From Roseovarius indicus (GTDB lineage: Bacteria; Pseudomonadota; Alphaproteobacteria; Rhodobacterales; Rhodobacteraceae), in contig NZ_CP031598.1 of assembly GCF_008728195.1 (NCBI RefSeq), positions 310,001-374,000 on the forward strand: a stretch of DNA of 64,000 nucleotides, in the 5' to 3' direction. Below, in pieces: positions 1 to 8,835 of the stretch; position 1 is the stretch's first letter, and each line of letters begins with the position of its first letter. The notes beneath the pieces are model-generated. The model did no database searches and was not told the origin of the DNA. It saw only the letters and a program-made list of their open reading frames with translations. Both the position numbers and the translations under genes were made by a program.

Positions 1-396
1 CGTGGCGCCTTTGGGGGGCCGGGGGAGTGAGTATTTCTGGCAAGATGAAGCGGGGTGGGCTCGGGCTTGTCGGAAAGGCGTGGCCGGGGAGGCGCGGCGC
101 GTCTTGGTGGGCGGGGGAGCGAGTATTTTTGGCAAGATGAAGCCGGGCGGGCTCGGCCTTGCCGGAAGGGCGTGACCGGTGGAGGCGGGGCGCGATTGGT
201 GGGCGGGAGAGTGAGTATTTTTGGCAAGATGAAGCGGGGTGGGTTCGGCCCTGCCGGAAGGGCGGGACCGGGGGAGGCGGGGCGCGATTGGTGGGCGGGG
301 GAGTGAGTATTTTTGGCAAGATGAAGCGGGGTGGGTTCGGCCCTGCCGGAATGGCGGGACCGGGGAGGCGCGGCCAGTTTGGCGGTCGAGGCATGA
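1..396. repeat. 92-bp tandem repeat array, about four units
   Basis: Units begin at 29, 121, 213 and 305 and are exactly 92 bp long; bases 1-28 look like the tail of an earlier unit, so the array probably extends beyond the window. Each unit opens with the AT-rich core GAGTATTTTTGGCAAGATGA followed by a G-rich tail. Units 3 and 4 are nearly identical for their first 60 bases and unit 4 then decays. Because 92 is not a multiple of three, the reading frame shifts in every unit, so the short open frames here are not considered genes. The same core occurs singly elsewhere in the window, for example at 62779. Confidence 0.9.
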
Positions 397-453
397 GTGG
401 TTCCGGCGAAACGAGGACCGGGGCGCGCGCAGATGCGGCGCGGGGTGGCGGGG

Positions 454-705
454 TCAGCCGCGCAGGGCCTTGATCAGCTCGTCCTTGGTCATGTCGCTGC
501 GGCCCTCGATGCCGATGTCCTGGGCCTTGTCGTAGAGCTCTTCCTTGGTCCAGTCCTCGTAGGCCGGGTTCTTGCCGCCTTTCTTCGAGGGTTTCTGCTT
601 GTCGTTGGCCTGGGCGTTGGCGATGCGGGCGGCTTTCTCCTTGGAGTAGCCCTTGTCGCGGAGTTCCTCGTAGGTGTCTTCGTTCTTGATGCTCGGGTCG
701 GGCAT
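454..705 (-). CDS. Small Rho-termination-factor N-domain-like protein
   Basis: An 83-residue, highly charged soluble protein. The N-terminal half (YEELRDKGYSKEKAARIANA) resembles the small alphaproteobacterial DUF7218-type proteins. The C-terminal half, from about residue 50, has the helix-extended-loop-helix pattern of a Rho N-terminal or SAP-like domain (WTKEELYDKAQDIGI, then MTKDELIKAL), which suggests nucleic-acid binding. The middle is a lysine-rich linker. It has its own upstream gap and no operon partner. Function is not established; a role in DNA or RNA binding is inference from the fold only. Confidence 0.8.
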   Translation of the reverse strand: MPDPSIKNEDTYEELRDKGYSKEKAARIANAQANDKQKPSKKGGKNPAYEDWTKEELYDKAQDIGIEGRSDMTKDELIKALRG

Positions 706-775
706 GGGGTGGCTCCTTCTGGCGGTGCTCTCTAGGGTAACGCCGGAGCGGAGGGGTGGTTCCGCCCGGGGGCCG

Positions 776-1690
776 TCAGGGCTGGGGCAGCGGCCGGCGC
801 CCCAGCTTGCGTTCGCGGAAGAAGACGAAGAGCCCCGAGCCCACCACCAGCGCGATACCGGCGAAGGCCATCGTGCCCGGCAGGTCGCCGAAGATGTAGT
901 AGCCGAGCAGCGTGGCGCAGACGATTTCGAGGTACTGGATCGATGCCAGCAGCGAGGCGGGCGCGAAGGAGAGGGCGAAGCTCAGGCAGACATGGCTGAT
1001 CGTCGCGACGACCCCGAGGCCCAGCAGCAGTGTCAGGTCGCGCGGGTCGGGCCAGACCGGGTCGAGCGGGGCGAAGCCGGAGCCGTCGAACGCCGCCAGG
1101 ATCGGGACGGCGAGGGACAGCGCGGCGATGCCGGTATAGATCTGCAGGGTGATCGGGTGCATCCGCGTGGCCATGCGCCGGGTCAGGATCATGTAGAAGG
1201 CAAAGCACAGCGCCGTGACCAGCGGCAGAAGCGCCGTCGGCCCGACCTCGGCAAAGCTGGGCTGGATGATCAGCAGCGCCCCGGCAAAGCCGATGCCGCA
1301 GGCGATGTAGCGGCGCGGGCCGATGGGTTCGCCCAGGAGGAGGCCGCCGAGCAGGGTCAGGATGAAAGGCTCGACGAAGAAGATGGCGATGGAATCGGCG
1401 ATGGGCATCACGCGGATGGCGGTGAAGAAGAAGGCGGTGGCGATGAGCAGAAGCGTGGCGCGGGCGAGGTGCAGGCCGATTTCGCCCGCTTTCGGGCGGT
1501 GCAGCCAGCCGAAGGCCAGGGCCAGCGGCAGCAAGAGCGCCGCCTGGGCGAGAAACCGGGTGGTCGCGACCTGGCCCACGGCGACGGCGTCGCTGGTCAG
1601 CTTGGCGAAACTGTCCTGAACCGGGGCCAGGATGCAGAAGCCGATCATCAAGAGAATACCAAGGCCCGTCCGGCCGGTGTCCGCGCTCAT
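776..1690 (-). CDS. EamA/DMT-family drug/metabolite transporter
   Basis: A 304-residue integral membrane protein with about ten hydrophobic segments arranged as two five-helix halves, the usual DMT (EamA, RhaT-like) layout and length. The first half contains ADSIAIFFVEPFILTLLGGL and the second a matching segment near FAPASLLASIQYLEIVCA. It should move a small metabolite across the inner membrane; the substrate cannot be read from the sequence. Start chosen at the ATG giving MSADTGRTGLG, directly before the first helix. A second, distinct DMT carrier lies at 59.2-60.2 kb. Confidence 0.85.
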   Translation of the reverse strand: MSADTGRTGLGILLMIGFCILAPVQDSFAKLTSDAVAVGQVATTRFLAQAALLLPLALAFGWLHRPKAGEIGLHLARATLLLIATAFFFTAIRVMPIADSIAIFFVEPFILTLLGGLLLGEPIGPRRYIACGIGFAGALLIIQPSFAEVGPTALLPLVTALCFAFYMILTRRMATRMHPITLQIYTGIAALSLAVPILAAFDGSGFAPLDPVWPDPRDLTLLLGLGVVATISHVCLSFALSFAPASLLASIQYLEIVCATLLGYYIFGDLPGTMAFAGIALVVGSGLFVFFRERKLGRRPLPQP

Positions 1691-1793
1691 TCTGTCCTGC
1701 CTGTGATGGGGTCGTTCCTGGGCGGCAATGCACAGAAAAGCGGCAGGAGGTGCAAGGGGAAACTGGCGCCCTGCTGACGGGATCGGTCTGCGG

Positions 1794-3167
1794 TCAGCAG
1801 TTGGGCACGTTCACCGCGAGGCCGCCAAGCGAGGTTTCCTTGTACTTCTCGCTCATGTCCGCGCCGGTCTGGCGCATGGTCTCGATGCAGGCGTCGAGCG
1901 GGACGAGATGCGTGCCGTCGCCGCGCAGCGCGAGGCTGGCGGCGCTGACCGCCTTGATGGCGCCGAGGCCGTTGCGTTCGATGCAGGGCACCTGGACGAG
2001 GCCCTTGACCGGGTCGCAGGTCATGCCGAGATGGTGTTCGAGCGCGATTTCGGCAGCGTTCTCGATCTGTTGGGGCGTGCCGCCGAGTACGGCCGCCAGC
2101 CCGGCCGCACCCATGGCCGCCGCGCTGCCGACTTCGGCTTGGCAGCCCGCTTCGGCGCCGGAGATCGAGGCGTTGTATTTCACCAGCCCGCCGATGGCGG
2201 CGGCGGTGAGCAGGAAATCCTCGACATGGGCCTCGGAGGCGCCGGGCACGTGTTCCAGCCAGTACTTGATGACCGCCGGCACGACGCCCGCCGCGCCGTT
2301 GGTGGGGGCCGTCACGACCTGACCGCCGGCGGCGTTCTCCTCGTTGACGGCCATGGCATAGGCGCTCATCCAGTCGTTGATCTTGTGGGGCGCGTTGAGG
2401 TTGGTGCCGCGCTCGGCGTCGAGCGCGTCGGCGATGCCCTTGGCGCGGCGCTTGACGTAGAGCCCGCCGGGAAGCTCGCCCTCGGTCGTGAGGCCCCGTT
2501 CGATGCAGTCGTTCATCACCTGCCAGATGCGGCGCACGCCCGATCTGAGGTTCTCGGACCCGCCGCGCGAGATTTCGTTGGCCTTCTTCATCTGGGCGAT
2601 GGTCTTGCCGCTGGTTTCGGCCATCTCCAGCATCTCGACCGCGCTTTTGAACGGGTAGGGGACGGGCTCGCCCTCGTCGGTGTTGCGCCCCGCCGCCAGC
2701 TCGGCCTCGGTCATCACGAAGCCGCCGCCGATGGAGTAATAGGTCTCCTGCAGGATGACGTCGCCCTGCTTGTCGGTGGCCATCAGGATCATGCCGTTGG
2801 CATGGCCGGGCAGGTTGGGGCCGAAGTCGAAACTCAGGTCGTTTTTCGGGTCGAATTGCAGCGTGCCGAGGCCCTCGGGTTTGACGGTGTGGGTCTCGCG
2901 GATCTCCTCGAGCACCTTTTCGGCCGCGTCATGGTCGTAGGTGTCGGGCAGGAAGCCGGCGAGGCCGAGGATGGTGGCCCGGTCGGTGGCGTGGCCGACG
3001 CCGGTGAAGGCCAGAGAGCCGTGCAGCGTGCCCTTCACCCCGTGAAAGCCGAAGGGGGCCGCGCGCATCTTTTCGAGGAATTTCCCTGCTGCCACCATCG
3101 GCCCCATCGTGTGCGAGGAGGACGGGCCGATGCCGACCTTGAACATTTCGAAGACGGAAAGAAACAT
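1794..3167 (-). CDS. sdaA: L-serine ammonia-lyase (iron-sulfur type)
   Basis: A 457-residue single-chain L-serine dehydratase that converts L-serine to pyruvate and ammonia. It has the N-terminal domain signature VGIGPSSSHTMGPM and the C-terminal catalytic domain with APTNGAAGVVPAV, the cysteine in EAGCQAEVG and the pair in MTCDPVKGLVQVPC expected to bind the oxygen-labile [4Fe-4S] cluster. Length is normal for the fused alpha-beta form. Its ATG shares one base with the stop of the upstream glutathione S-transferase gene (TGATG), so the two are probably co-translated. Confidence 0.95.
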   Translation of the reverse strand: MFLSVFEMFKVGIGPSSSHTMGPMVAAGKFLEKMRAAPFGFHGVKGTLHGSLAFTGVGHATDRATILGLAGFLPDTYDHDAAEKVLEEIRETHTVKPEGLGTLQFDPKNDLSFDFGPNLPGHANGMILMATDKQGDVILQETYYSIGGGFVMTEAELAAGRNTDEGEPVPYPFKSAVEMLEMAETSGKTIAQMKKANEISRGGSENLRSGVRRIWQVMNDCIERGLTTEGELPGGLYVKRRAKGIADALDAERGTNLNAPHKINDWMSAYAMAVNEENAAGGQVVTAPTNGAAGVVPAVIKYWLEHVPGASEAHVEDFLLTAAAIGGLVKYNASISGAEAGCQAEVGSAAAMGAAGLAAVLGGTPQQIENAAEIALEHHLGMTCDPVKGLVQVPCIERNGLGAIKAVSAASLALRGDGTHLVPLDACIETMRQTGADMSEKYKETSLGGLAVNVPNC

Positions 3168-3868
3168 CAGGTGGCGCTGCCTTCTGGTGGTGTTGCGTGT
3201 CGCGGGGCCGTGAACGGCGTTTCGCCCAGGCCTTCGGCATGTATGGCAGCCCTGACGCTGTTACAACGTTCCAGACGCGTCGCCATCGCCTGCAAATGCG
3301 GCCAGTCGGCGAGGTTGAACCAGCTGTTGTCTTCGGCGGCCGGGTAGATTTGCAGCCAGCGCAGGAGGCAGGCGAGGTAGAGGTCGAGCGCCGAGGGGGC
3401 GGGGCCGCAGAGCCAGGCGGGCGATTGCGCGGCCTGGGTTTCGAGGAGGCCCACGTGGCGGCTGATCTCGCCCTTGAGATGGGCGCGCAGGGTGGCCTGC
3501 GCGGCTGGGTCGCCGCCCACATATTGGTCGGGGTAGAACCGCATCCGCATCGCCACGTGGAGCGTGTTGGAGGTGAAGAACAGCCATTTGAGGAAGGCGC
3601 CGCGCCCGGGGGCTTCGGGGACGGGGGCCAGCGTGCCGTGCCGGTCGGCCAGCCAGAGCAGGATCGCACCGGTCTCGAAGATCGCGCCGTCGGGGGTTTC
3701 CAGCGCGGGGATCAGGCCGGCGGGGTTCACCGCGAGATAGGCGGGCGCCTTGTGGCCGCGCGCCTTGCGGTCGATCAGCGCGGTTTCATAGGGCAGGCCC
3801 AGCTCCTCCAGCGCGAGGCGGATGATGAGCGAGGCGTTGTCGGGGGCGTAATGCAGGCGGTAGGTCAT
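3167..3868 (-). CDS. Glutathione S-transferase family protein
   Basis: A 233-residue cytosolic protein. The N-terminal thioredoxin-like domain (about 1-80) carries the cis-proline segment NPAGLIPAL and the glutathione gamma-glutamyl contact region FETGAIL; an all-helical C-terminal domain follows. The first residues (MTYRLHYAPDNAS) place a serine near the usual catalytic position. It is the first gene of a two-gene unit with sdaA, linked by a TGATG junction. The electrophile is unknown; the pairing with an iron-sulfur serine dehydratase could reflect redox protection, but that is only inference. Confidence 0.88.
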   Translation of the reverse strand: MTYRLHYAPDNASLIIRLALEELGLPYETALIDRKARGHKAPAYLAVNPAGLIPALETPDGAIFETGAILLWLADRHGTLAPVPEAPGRGAFLKWLFFTSNTLHVAMRMRFYPDQYVGGDPAAQATLRAHLKGEISRHVGLLETQAAQSPAWLCGPAPSALDLYLACLLRWLQIYPAAEDNSWFNLADWPHLQAMATRLERCNSVRAAIHAEGLGETPFTAPRHATPPEGSAT

Positions 3869-4004
3869 GGGTCGCGATTACGGCGGGGCGCGGGGGCTGT
3901 CACGCCGGAAAACGACCTCGGGCTGGCTGGATCGGAGAATTTCACCTGGCGTTAACCGAGTCGCCCTAGCCTTGGCCGGGCATATCCCGAAAGGAGGGCT
4001 GCCC

Positions 4005-4121
4005 ATGTCCGCTGCCTGGTTCGTTCTGTTTCTCGCCACGCTCTGGCTTGCCATGTTCGGCGCCGACCCGGGGCGCGCGGTGACGCTTCCGCTGCAGGTG
4101 GGGGTCAGCCCGCCCGTCTAG
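4005..4121 (+). CDS. Small single-helix membrane protein, hypothetical
   Basis: A 38-residue open frame starting MSAAWFVLFLATLWLAMFGA, one clear transmembrane helix followed by a short proline-containing tail. It is preceded by a strong Shine-Dalgarno sequence (AAAGGAGG at 3990-3997) at suitable spacing from the ATG, which is the main reason to list it. No family is recognised and no function is proposed. It sits alone between gst and rpiA. Confidence 0.55.
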   Translation: MSAAWFVLFLATLWLAMFGADPGRAVTLPLQVGVSPPV

Positions 4122-4215
4122 GGCCCCGTTCCCGGCATTTTTTGGGGCAATTGCCCCTCGCACCGTCCGCGCAACTCTCTTATAACCGCGTGGAGTGTTC
4201 GGGGAGTTGCCTGCC

Positions 4216-5004
4216 ATGTCCGGAGAGTTGTCGCCCATCGACAAGGCCAAATTCGTCGCGGCCAAGCGGTCTGTCGACTATGTCGAGGACGGCATGCGCG
4301 TGGGGCTTGGCACGGGCAGCACCGCGGCGTGGATGGTGCGCTGCCTGGGCGAGCTGGTGCGGGATGACGGGCTGAAGATCCGCGGTGTGCCCTCCTCGAC
4401 CCGGACGGCCGAGCTGGCGCGTGACGTGGGCATCGAGGTCATCAGCATCGACGAGGCCAAGTGGCTTGACCTGACGATCGACGGCGCCGACGAGTTCGAC
4501 GGCAACCTCAACCTGATCAAGGGCGGCGGCGGGGCGCTGTTGCAGGAGAAGATCGTCGCCACCGCCTCCGATCAGATGATCGTGATCGCGGATATCGGGA
4601 AAGAGGTCGAACATCTCGGCGCTTTCCCCCTGCCTGTCGAGGTCATTCCCTTCGGCTGGCAGACCACCCGCGCGCTGATCGAAGAGCTTCTGGTCAGCAT
4701 GGACGTGCTGGGCCGCGATGCCTCGCTTCGGATGAACGGGCGGCATCCCTACGTCACGGACGAGGGGAATTACATTCTCGACCTGCATCTGGGCCGCATC
4801 GGCGACCCGCACCAGATGGCCATGGTGCTCAACCAGATGCCCGGCGTCGTTGAAAACGGGCTTTTCATGGATATCTGCGACATCGTGATCATCGGCCATG
4901 GCAACGGGAAGGTCGAGACGCGCGATATCAACGAAGGCACGGTGGAAGAGGATCGTCTGGATTTCGTGGAATCCGACAACCTGTTCTCCGACCTGCAGGA
5001 TTAG
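4216..5004 (+). CDS. rpiA: Ribose-5-phosphate isomerase A
   Basis: A 262-residue enzyme of the non-oxidative pentose phosphate pathway that interconverts ribose 5-phosphate and ribulose 5-phosphate. The phosphate-binding loop GLGTGSTAAWMV and the catalytic block IDGADEFDGNLNLIKGGGG (Asp, Asp, Lys) followed by LLQEK (Glu) are intact. The ATG giving MSGELSPIDKAKF was chosen because GGGGAG lies just upstream; an upstream in-frame GTG would add seven residues. gor follows after 10 bases, a likely two-gene operon. Confidence 0.95.
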   Translation: MSGELSPIDKAKFVAAKRSVDYVEDGMRVGLGTGSTAAWMVRCLGELVRDDGLKIRGVPSSTRTAELARDVGIEVISIDEAKWLDLTIDGADEFDGNLNLIKGGGGALLQEKIVATASDQMIVIADIGKEVEHLGAFPLPVEVIPFGWQTTRALIEELLVSMDVLGRDASLRMNGRHPYVTDEGNYILDLHLGRIGDPHQMAMVLNQMPGVVENGLFMDICDIVIIGHGNGKVETRDINEGTVEEDRLDFVESDNLFSDLQD

Positions 5005-5014
5005 GACAAAAGTT

Positions 5015-6370
5015 ATGGTATTCGACTACGATCTTTTCGTGATCGGCGGCGGCTCGGGCGGTGTGCGCGCGGCCCGGGTGGCGGCGCAGGGCGGCGCCAA
5101 GGTGGCGCTGGCCGAGGAAGACCGTTACGGCGGCACCTGCGTGATCCGGGGCTGTGTGCCCAAGAAGCTGATGGTGTTCGCCAGCGAATACCCGGGCCAC
5201 ATCGCCGATGCGCGGGCATATGGCTGGCAGGTCGAGCCGGGCCGCTTTGACTGGGACGCGTTCAAGACCAAGCTGCATGGCGAGCTTGACCGGCTGGAAG
5301 GCGTCTATCGCAACCTGCTGAAGAACTCGGGCGTCGAGGCCTACGATGCCCGCGCCACGCTGGAAGATGCGCATACGGTGAAGCTGTCGACCGGCGAGAG
5401 CTTTACCGCCAAGCATATCCTGCTGGCGACCGGCGGCCGCCCGGTCAGGCCTGACCTGCCGGGCGCCGACGAGGGGCTGGTGTCGAACGACATCTTCCAC
5501 ATGGACACCCTGCCCAAGTCGATGCTGATCATCGGGGGCGGGTATATCGCCTGTGAATTTGCCGGCATCCTGAACGGGCTTGGGGTGGAGGTGACGCAGT
5601 TCTATCGCGGCGCGCAGATCCTGCGGGGCTTCGACGAGGAGGCGCGCGGCCTGATCGCCGACGAGATGATCGCCTCGGGCATTCACCTGCATCTGGGCAC
5701 CGATATCAAGCGGGTCGAGCAGGGCGGCGACGGCTACAAGGTGACCGGCACCAACGGCAGCGAACACACGTTCGAGAAGATCTTCTTCGCCACAGGCCGC
5801 ACCCCCAATACCGACGGGATGGGGCTGGAAGAGGCCGGCGTGAAGCTTGGCCGCAAGGGCGAGGTCGTGGTGGACGAGTACAGCCAGACCAGCGTGCCCT
5901 CGATCTATGCGATCGGCGACGTGACCGACCGGGTGAACCTGACGCCGGTGGCGATCAGGGAAGGGATGGCCTTTGTCGAGACGGTGTTCAACGGCAACCC
6001 GACGCCTGTCGATCATGAGCTCATTCCCACGGCGATCTTCACCCAGCCCGAGTTCGGCACGATCGGCCTGTCGGAGGAAGAGGCGCAGGAGCAGGAGCCG
6101 ATCGAGGTGTACGCGACCTCGTTCAAGCCGATGCAGCAGGCCTTTGCCGGGCGGAACGACCGGGTGCTGATGAAACTGATCGTGAGCCAGGAAACCCGCA
6201 AGGTTCTGGGCTGTCATATCGTCGCGCCCGGGGCGGGCGAGATGATCCAGCTGGCGGGCATCGCCGTAAAGATGGGCGCCACGAAAGAGGATTTCGACCG
6301 CACCGTGGCGGTGCACCCCACGATGTCGGAGGAGATCGTGACGATGAAAGCGCCGGTGCGCAGCGGTTGA
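5015..6370 (+). CDS. gor: Glutathione-disulfide reductase
   Basis: A 451-residue FAD-dependent pyridine nucleotide-disulfide oxidoreductase that reduces oxidised glutathione with NADPH. It shows the FAD-binding FVIGGGSGGVRAARVA motif, the redox disulfide GTCVIRGCVPKK (Cys42, Cys47), a second Rossmann motif IIGGGYIACEFAG and the C-terminal active-site histidine in AVHPTMSEE (about His434). The start just after rpiA is preferred to an upstream frame that would run into rpiA. Pairing with rpiA may link the pentose pathway to glutathione redox, which is inference. Confidence 0.95.
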   Translation: MVFDYDLFVIGGGSGGVRAARVAAQGGAKVALAEEDRYGGTCVIRGCVPKKLMVFASEYPGHIADARAYGWQVEPGRFDWDAFKTKLHGELDRLEGVYRNLLKNSGVEAYDARATLEDAHTVKLSTGESFTAKHILLATGGRPVRPDLPGADEGLVSNDIFHMDTLPKSMLIIGGGYIACEFAGILNGLGVEVTQFYRGAQILRGFDEEARGLIADEMIASGIHLHLGTDIKRVEQGGDGYKVTGTNGSEHTFEKIFFATGRTPNTDGMGLEEAGVKLGRKGEVVVDEYSQTSVPSIYAIGDVTDRVNLTPVAIREGMAFVETVFNGNPTPVDHELIPTAIFTQPEFGTIGLSEEEAQEQEPIEVYATSFKPMQQAFAGRNDRVLMKLIVSQETRKVLGCHIVAPGAGEMIQLAGIAVKMGATKEDFDRTVAVHPTMSEEIVTMKAPVRSG

Positions 6371-6439
6371 TTTTTGCCTGTTGATACACAGGTTATGAAG
6401 TAGCGTTTGGACGGACGCCAAAACAGAGGAAGAGGTTAT

Positions 6440-7603
6440 ATGGCTGGACATTCTGGCGGCCCCTGGGGCGGCGGCGGAAACTCGGGAGGCAACGGGGGCG
6501 ACGACGACGACCGCCGTGGCAACCGGGGCGGGCGACGGCCCCCCGAAGGCGGGTCGCAAATCCCCGAGATCGACGAGCTCGTCAAGAAAGGCCAGGATCA
6601 GCTGCGCGTCCTCATGGGCGGGCGCGGCGGCTCTGGCCGCGGCAATGGCAGCACGCCGGGCGGCGGCGGGCCGTCGTTCGGGCGCGGCGCCTTCGTGCTT
6701 GGCGGCCTGATTGCCGTTGTTTTGTGGGCCACGGCCAGCTTTTACACCGTCAAGCCGGAAGAGCAGTCTGTCGAACTGTTCCTCGGCAAGTATTACTCGA
6801 CCGGTGACCCGGGTCTGAACTTTGCCCCGTGGCCGCTCGTGACCGCAGAGGTCATCAACGTGACCTCGGAGCGGACCGAGAATATCGGCAGCGGCCGGGG
6901 TTCGTCGGGTGGTGACGGGCTGATGCTGACCACCGATGCCAATATCGTGGACATCGATTTCCAGGTGGTCTGGAACATCAACGACCCCGCCAAGCTTCTG
7001 TTCAACATCCGCGATCCGCAGCTGACGGTTCAGGCGGTGTCGGAGGCGGTCATGCGCGAGATCATCGCCGCGACCAACCTGGCGCCGATCCTCAACCGCG
7101 ACCGTGGCATCATCGCCGATACGGCGCGCGAGAACATCCAGACGACGCTCGACGAGTATGACAGCGGCATCAACATCGTCCGGGTCAACCTCGACACGGC
7201 CGACCCGCCGCGCGAGGTGATCGACGCCTTCCGCGAGGTGCAGGCCGCCGAGCAGGAACGTGATCGGCTGCAACGCCAGGCCGACGCCTATGCCAACCGC
7301 GTTCTGGCCGAGGCCCGCGGTGAAGCCGCGCAGGTTCTCGAACAGGCCGAGGGTTACCGGGCCCGCGTGGTCAACGAAGCCATCGGTGAGGCGAGCCGCT
7401 TCATCGCCGTGGCGCAGGAGTTCAACCAGGCCCCCGAAGTGACCCAGCGCCGTCTCTACCTCGAAACGGTCGAGCGCACGCTTGGCAAGATGGACAAGAT
7501 CCTGCTGGACGAAGCCACCGGTGAAAACGGTCAGGGCGTGCTGCCCTACCTGCCGCTTGATCAATTGCGCCGGTCGCAGACCGACAACGGAGGATCGAAC
7601 TGA
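6440..7603 (+). CDS. hflK: FtsH protease modulator HflK
   Basis: A 387-residue membrane-anchored SPFH/prohibitin-domain protein that with HflC surrounds FtsH and modulates turnover of membrane proteins. A Gly/Asp-rich cytoplasmic N-terminus (about 1-85) precedes one transmembrane helix (FVLGGLIAVVLWATASFY), then the SPFH domain and a charged coiled-coil (QERDRLQRQADAYANRVLAE). The ATG was chosen for the AGGAAGAGG sequence just upstream. Its stop overlaps the hflC start (TGATG), showing translational coupling. Confidence 0.95.
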   Translation: MAGHSGGPWGGGGNSGGNGGDDDDRRGNRGGRRPPEGGSQIPEIDELVKKGQDQLRVLMGGRGGSGRGNGSTPGGGGPSFGRGAFVLGGLIAVVLWATASFYTVKPEEQSVELFLGKYYSTGDPGLNFAPWPLVTAEVINVTSERTENIGSGRGSSGGDGLMLTTDANIVDIDFQVVWNINDPAKLLFNIRDPQLTVQAVSEAVMREIIAATNLAPILNRDRGIIADTARENIQTTLDEYDSGINIVRVNLDTADPPREVIDAFREVQAAEQERDRLQRQADAYANRVLAEARGEAAQVLEQAEGYRARVVNEAIGEASRFIAVAQEFNQAPEVTQRRLYLETVERTLGKMDKILLDEATGENGQGVLPYLPLDQLRRSQTDNGGSN

Positions 7604-8835
7604 TGCGTAAATCCGCGCTACTCCTTCCCATCCTCGCCGTTGTTGTCATCGGCATCCTGTCCTCGCTCTACATCGTGGACGAACGCGAGAAGGCCCTCGT
7701 GCTGCAATTCGGCCAGATCAAGAAGGTCGTCGACGAACCGGGCCTGGGCGTGAAGGTACCCCTGATCCAGGAAGTCGTGCGGTACGACCGCCGGATCCTG
7801 TCGCTGGATACCGACGCGATCGAGGTGACCCCGTCGGATGACCGCCGGCTGGTGGTCGACGCCTTCACCCGCTACCGGATCGCCGACGTGGTCCAGTTCC
7901 GGCAGGCTGTCGGCATCGGCGGCACCCGTGTCGCCGAAGACCGGCTGGCCTCGGTTCTGAACGCCCAGATCCGCGAGGTGCTGGGTGCCGACCAGGTCAC
8001 ATCCGACACGATCCTGTCGCCGCAGCGGCGTGACCTTGCCGTTCGCATCCTCGAACAGGCGCGCGCCAGCGCGGCGGGGCTTGGCCTCGAGATTGTCGAC
8101 GTGCGGCTGAAGCAGACCAACCTGCCGCAGCAGAACCTCGACGCCACCTTCGCCCGGATGCGGGCGGAACGGGAACGCGAGGCTGCCGACGAGATCGCCC
8201 GCGGTAACGAGGCGGCGCAACGCGTGCGCGCCGCCGCCGACCGGACCGTGGTGGAAACCGTGTCGAACGCCGAACGCGAGGCCGAGATCGCCCGCGGTGA
8301 GGCCGATGCCGAACGGAACCGGATCTATGCCGAAGCCTTTGGCAACAATCCGGATTTCTTCTCCTTCTACCGGTCGCTCTCGGCGCTGGAACGGTCGATG
8401 AACCAGGAAAACTCGACCATCGTCTTCTCGCCGCAAAGCGAGTTCCTTGGCCCGATGTTCGACGCCGTGCGCGCCGACGGGCTGGGCGAGGTTGCCGTCG
8501 ACGAGATCGACCTGGATCGCCTTCGCGAAATGGCCCCGGAAACCGAGATTTCCCCGGACCTGCCCGAAAGCGAGCGGCGGCGGCTGGAAGAGGACGCGGC
8601 CCAGCAGGAAGCCGAGCAGGAGGCCGAAGCGGCTGAAACCTCCGGGGACGAAGAGGCCGACGCCGGTATCGTCGACCCCGATGAGGTCGACACCGATACC
8701 GAAGCCGAAGCTGACGCCGGCATCGTCGATCCGGACGAGGTCGACACCGATACCGCCGATGAGGAACCGGCCGACGACGCGGCGGCCGACGACGCCGCCG
8801 CGGACGAGCCCGCCGGTGAGGATGTCGAAAATTGA
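7603..8835 (+). CDS. hflC: FtsH protease modulator HflC with acidic repeat tail
   Basis: A 410-residue SPFH-domain partner of HflK with an N-terminal signal anchor (LLPILAVVVIGILSSLYIV) and the HflC core ending near FSPQSEFLGPMFDAV. Ordinary HflC proteins are roughly 290-330 residues. This one has an extra tail of about 90 residues, extremely rich in Glu, Asp and Ala, containing two copies of DAGIVDPDEVDTDT. The tail should be periplasmic by HflC topology. The last bases overlap a TTG start of the next gene. Confidence 0.93.
   Translation: MRKSALLLPILAVVVIGILSSLYIVDEREKALVLQFGQIKKVVDEPGLGVKVPLIQEVVRYDRRILSLDTDAIEVTPSDDRRLVVDAFTRYRIADVVQFRQAVGIGGTRVAEDRLASVLNAQIREVLGADQVTSDTILSPQRRDLAVRILEQARASAAGLGLEIVDVRLKQTNLPQQNLDATFARMRAEREREAADEIARGNEAAQRVRAAADRTVVETVSNAEREAEIARGEADAERNRIYAEAFGNNPDFFSFYRSLSALERSMNQENSTIVFSPQSEFLGPMFDAVRADGLGEVAVDEIDLDRLREMAPETEISPDLPESERRRLEEDAAQQEAEQEAEAAETSGDEEADAGIVDPDEVDTDTEAEADAGIVDPDEVDTDTADEEPADDAAADDAAADEPAGEDVEN

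Noticed and set aside
1..396. CRISPR array
   Set aside because: Units are 92 bp and alike throughout, with no alternation of short conserved repeats and unique spacers, and no cas genes are near.
1..450. Several overlapping open frames in the first 450 bases
   Set aside because: They exist only because the 92-bp repeat lacks stops in each frame; the frame rotates in each unit and the encoded peptides are repetitive without any known domain.
1728..3347. 539-codon plus-strand open frame
   Set aside because: It is antisense to sdaA, which has all its family motifs.
4898..5014. Extension of gor upstream into rpiA
   Set aside because: The extra 39 codons overlap rpiA in another frame and are unlike any glutathione reductase N-terminus; the ATG at 5015 gives the canonical FAD-binding start.
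4928..7564. 878-codon open frame on the minus strand
   Set aside because: It is antisense to gor and hflK, both of which have full motifs; the frame arises from GC-rich codon bias.
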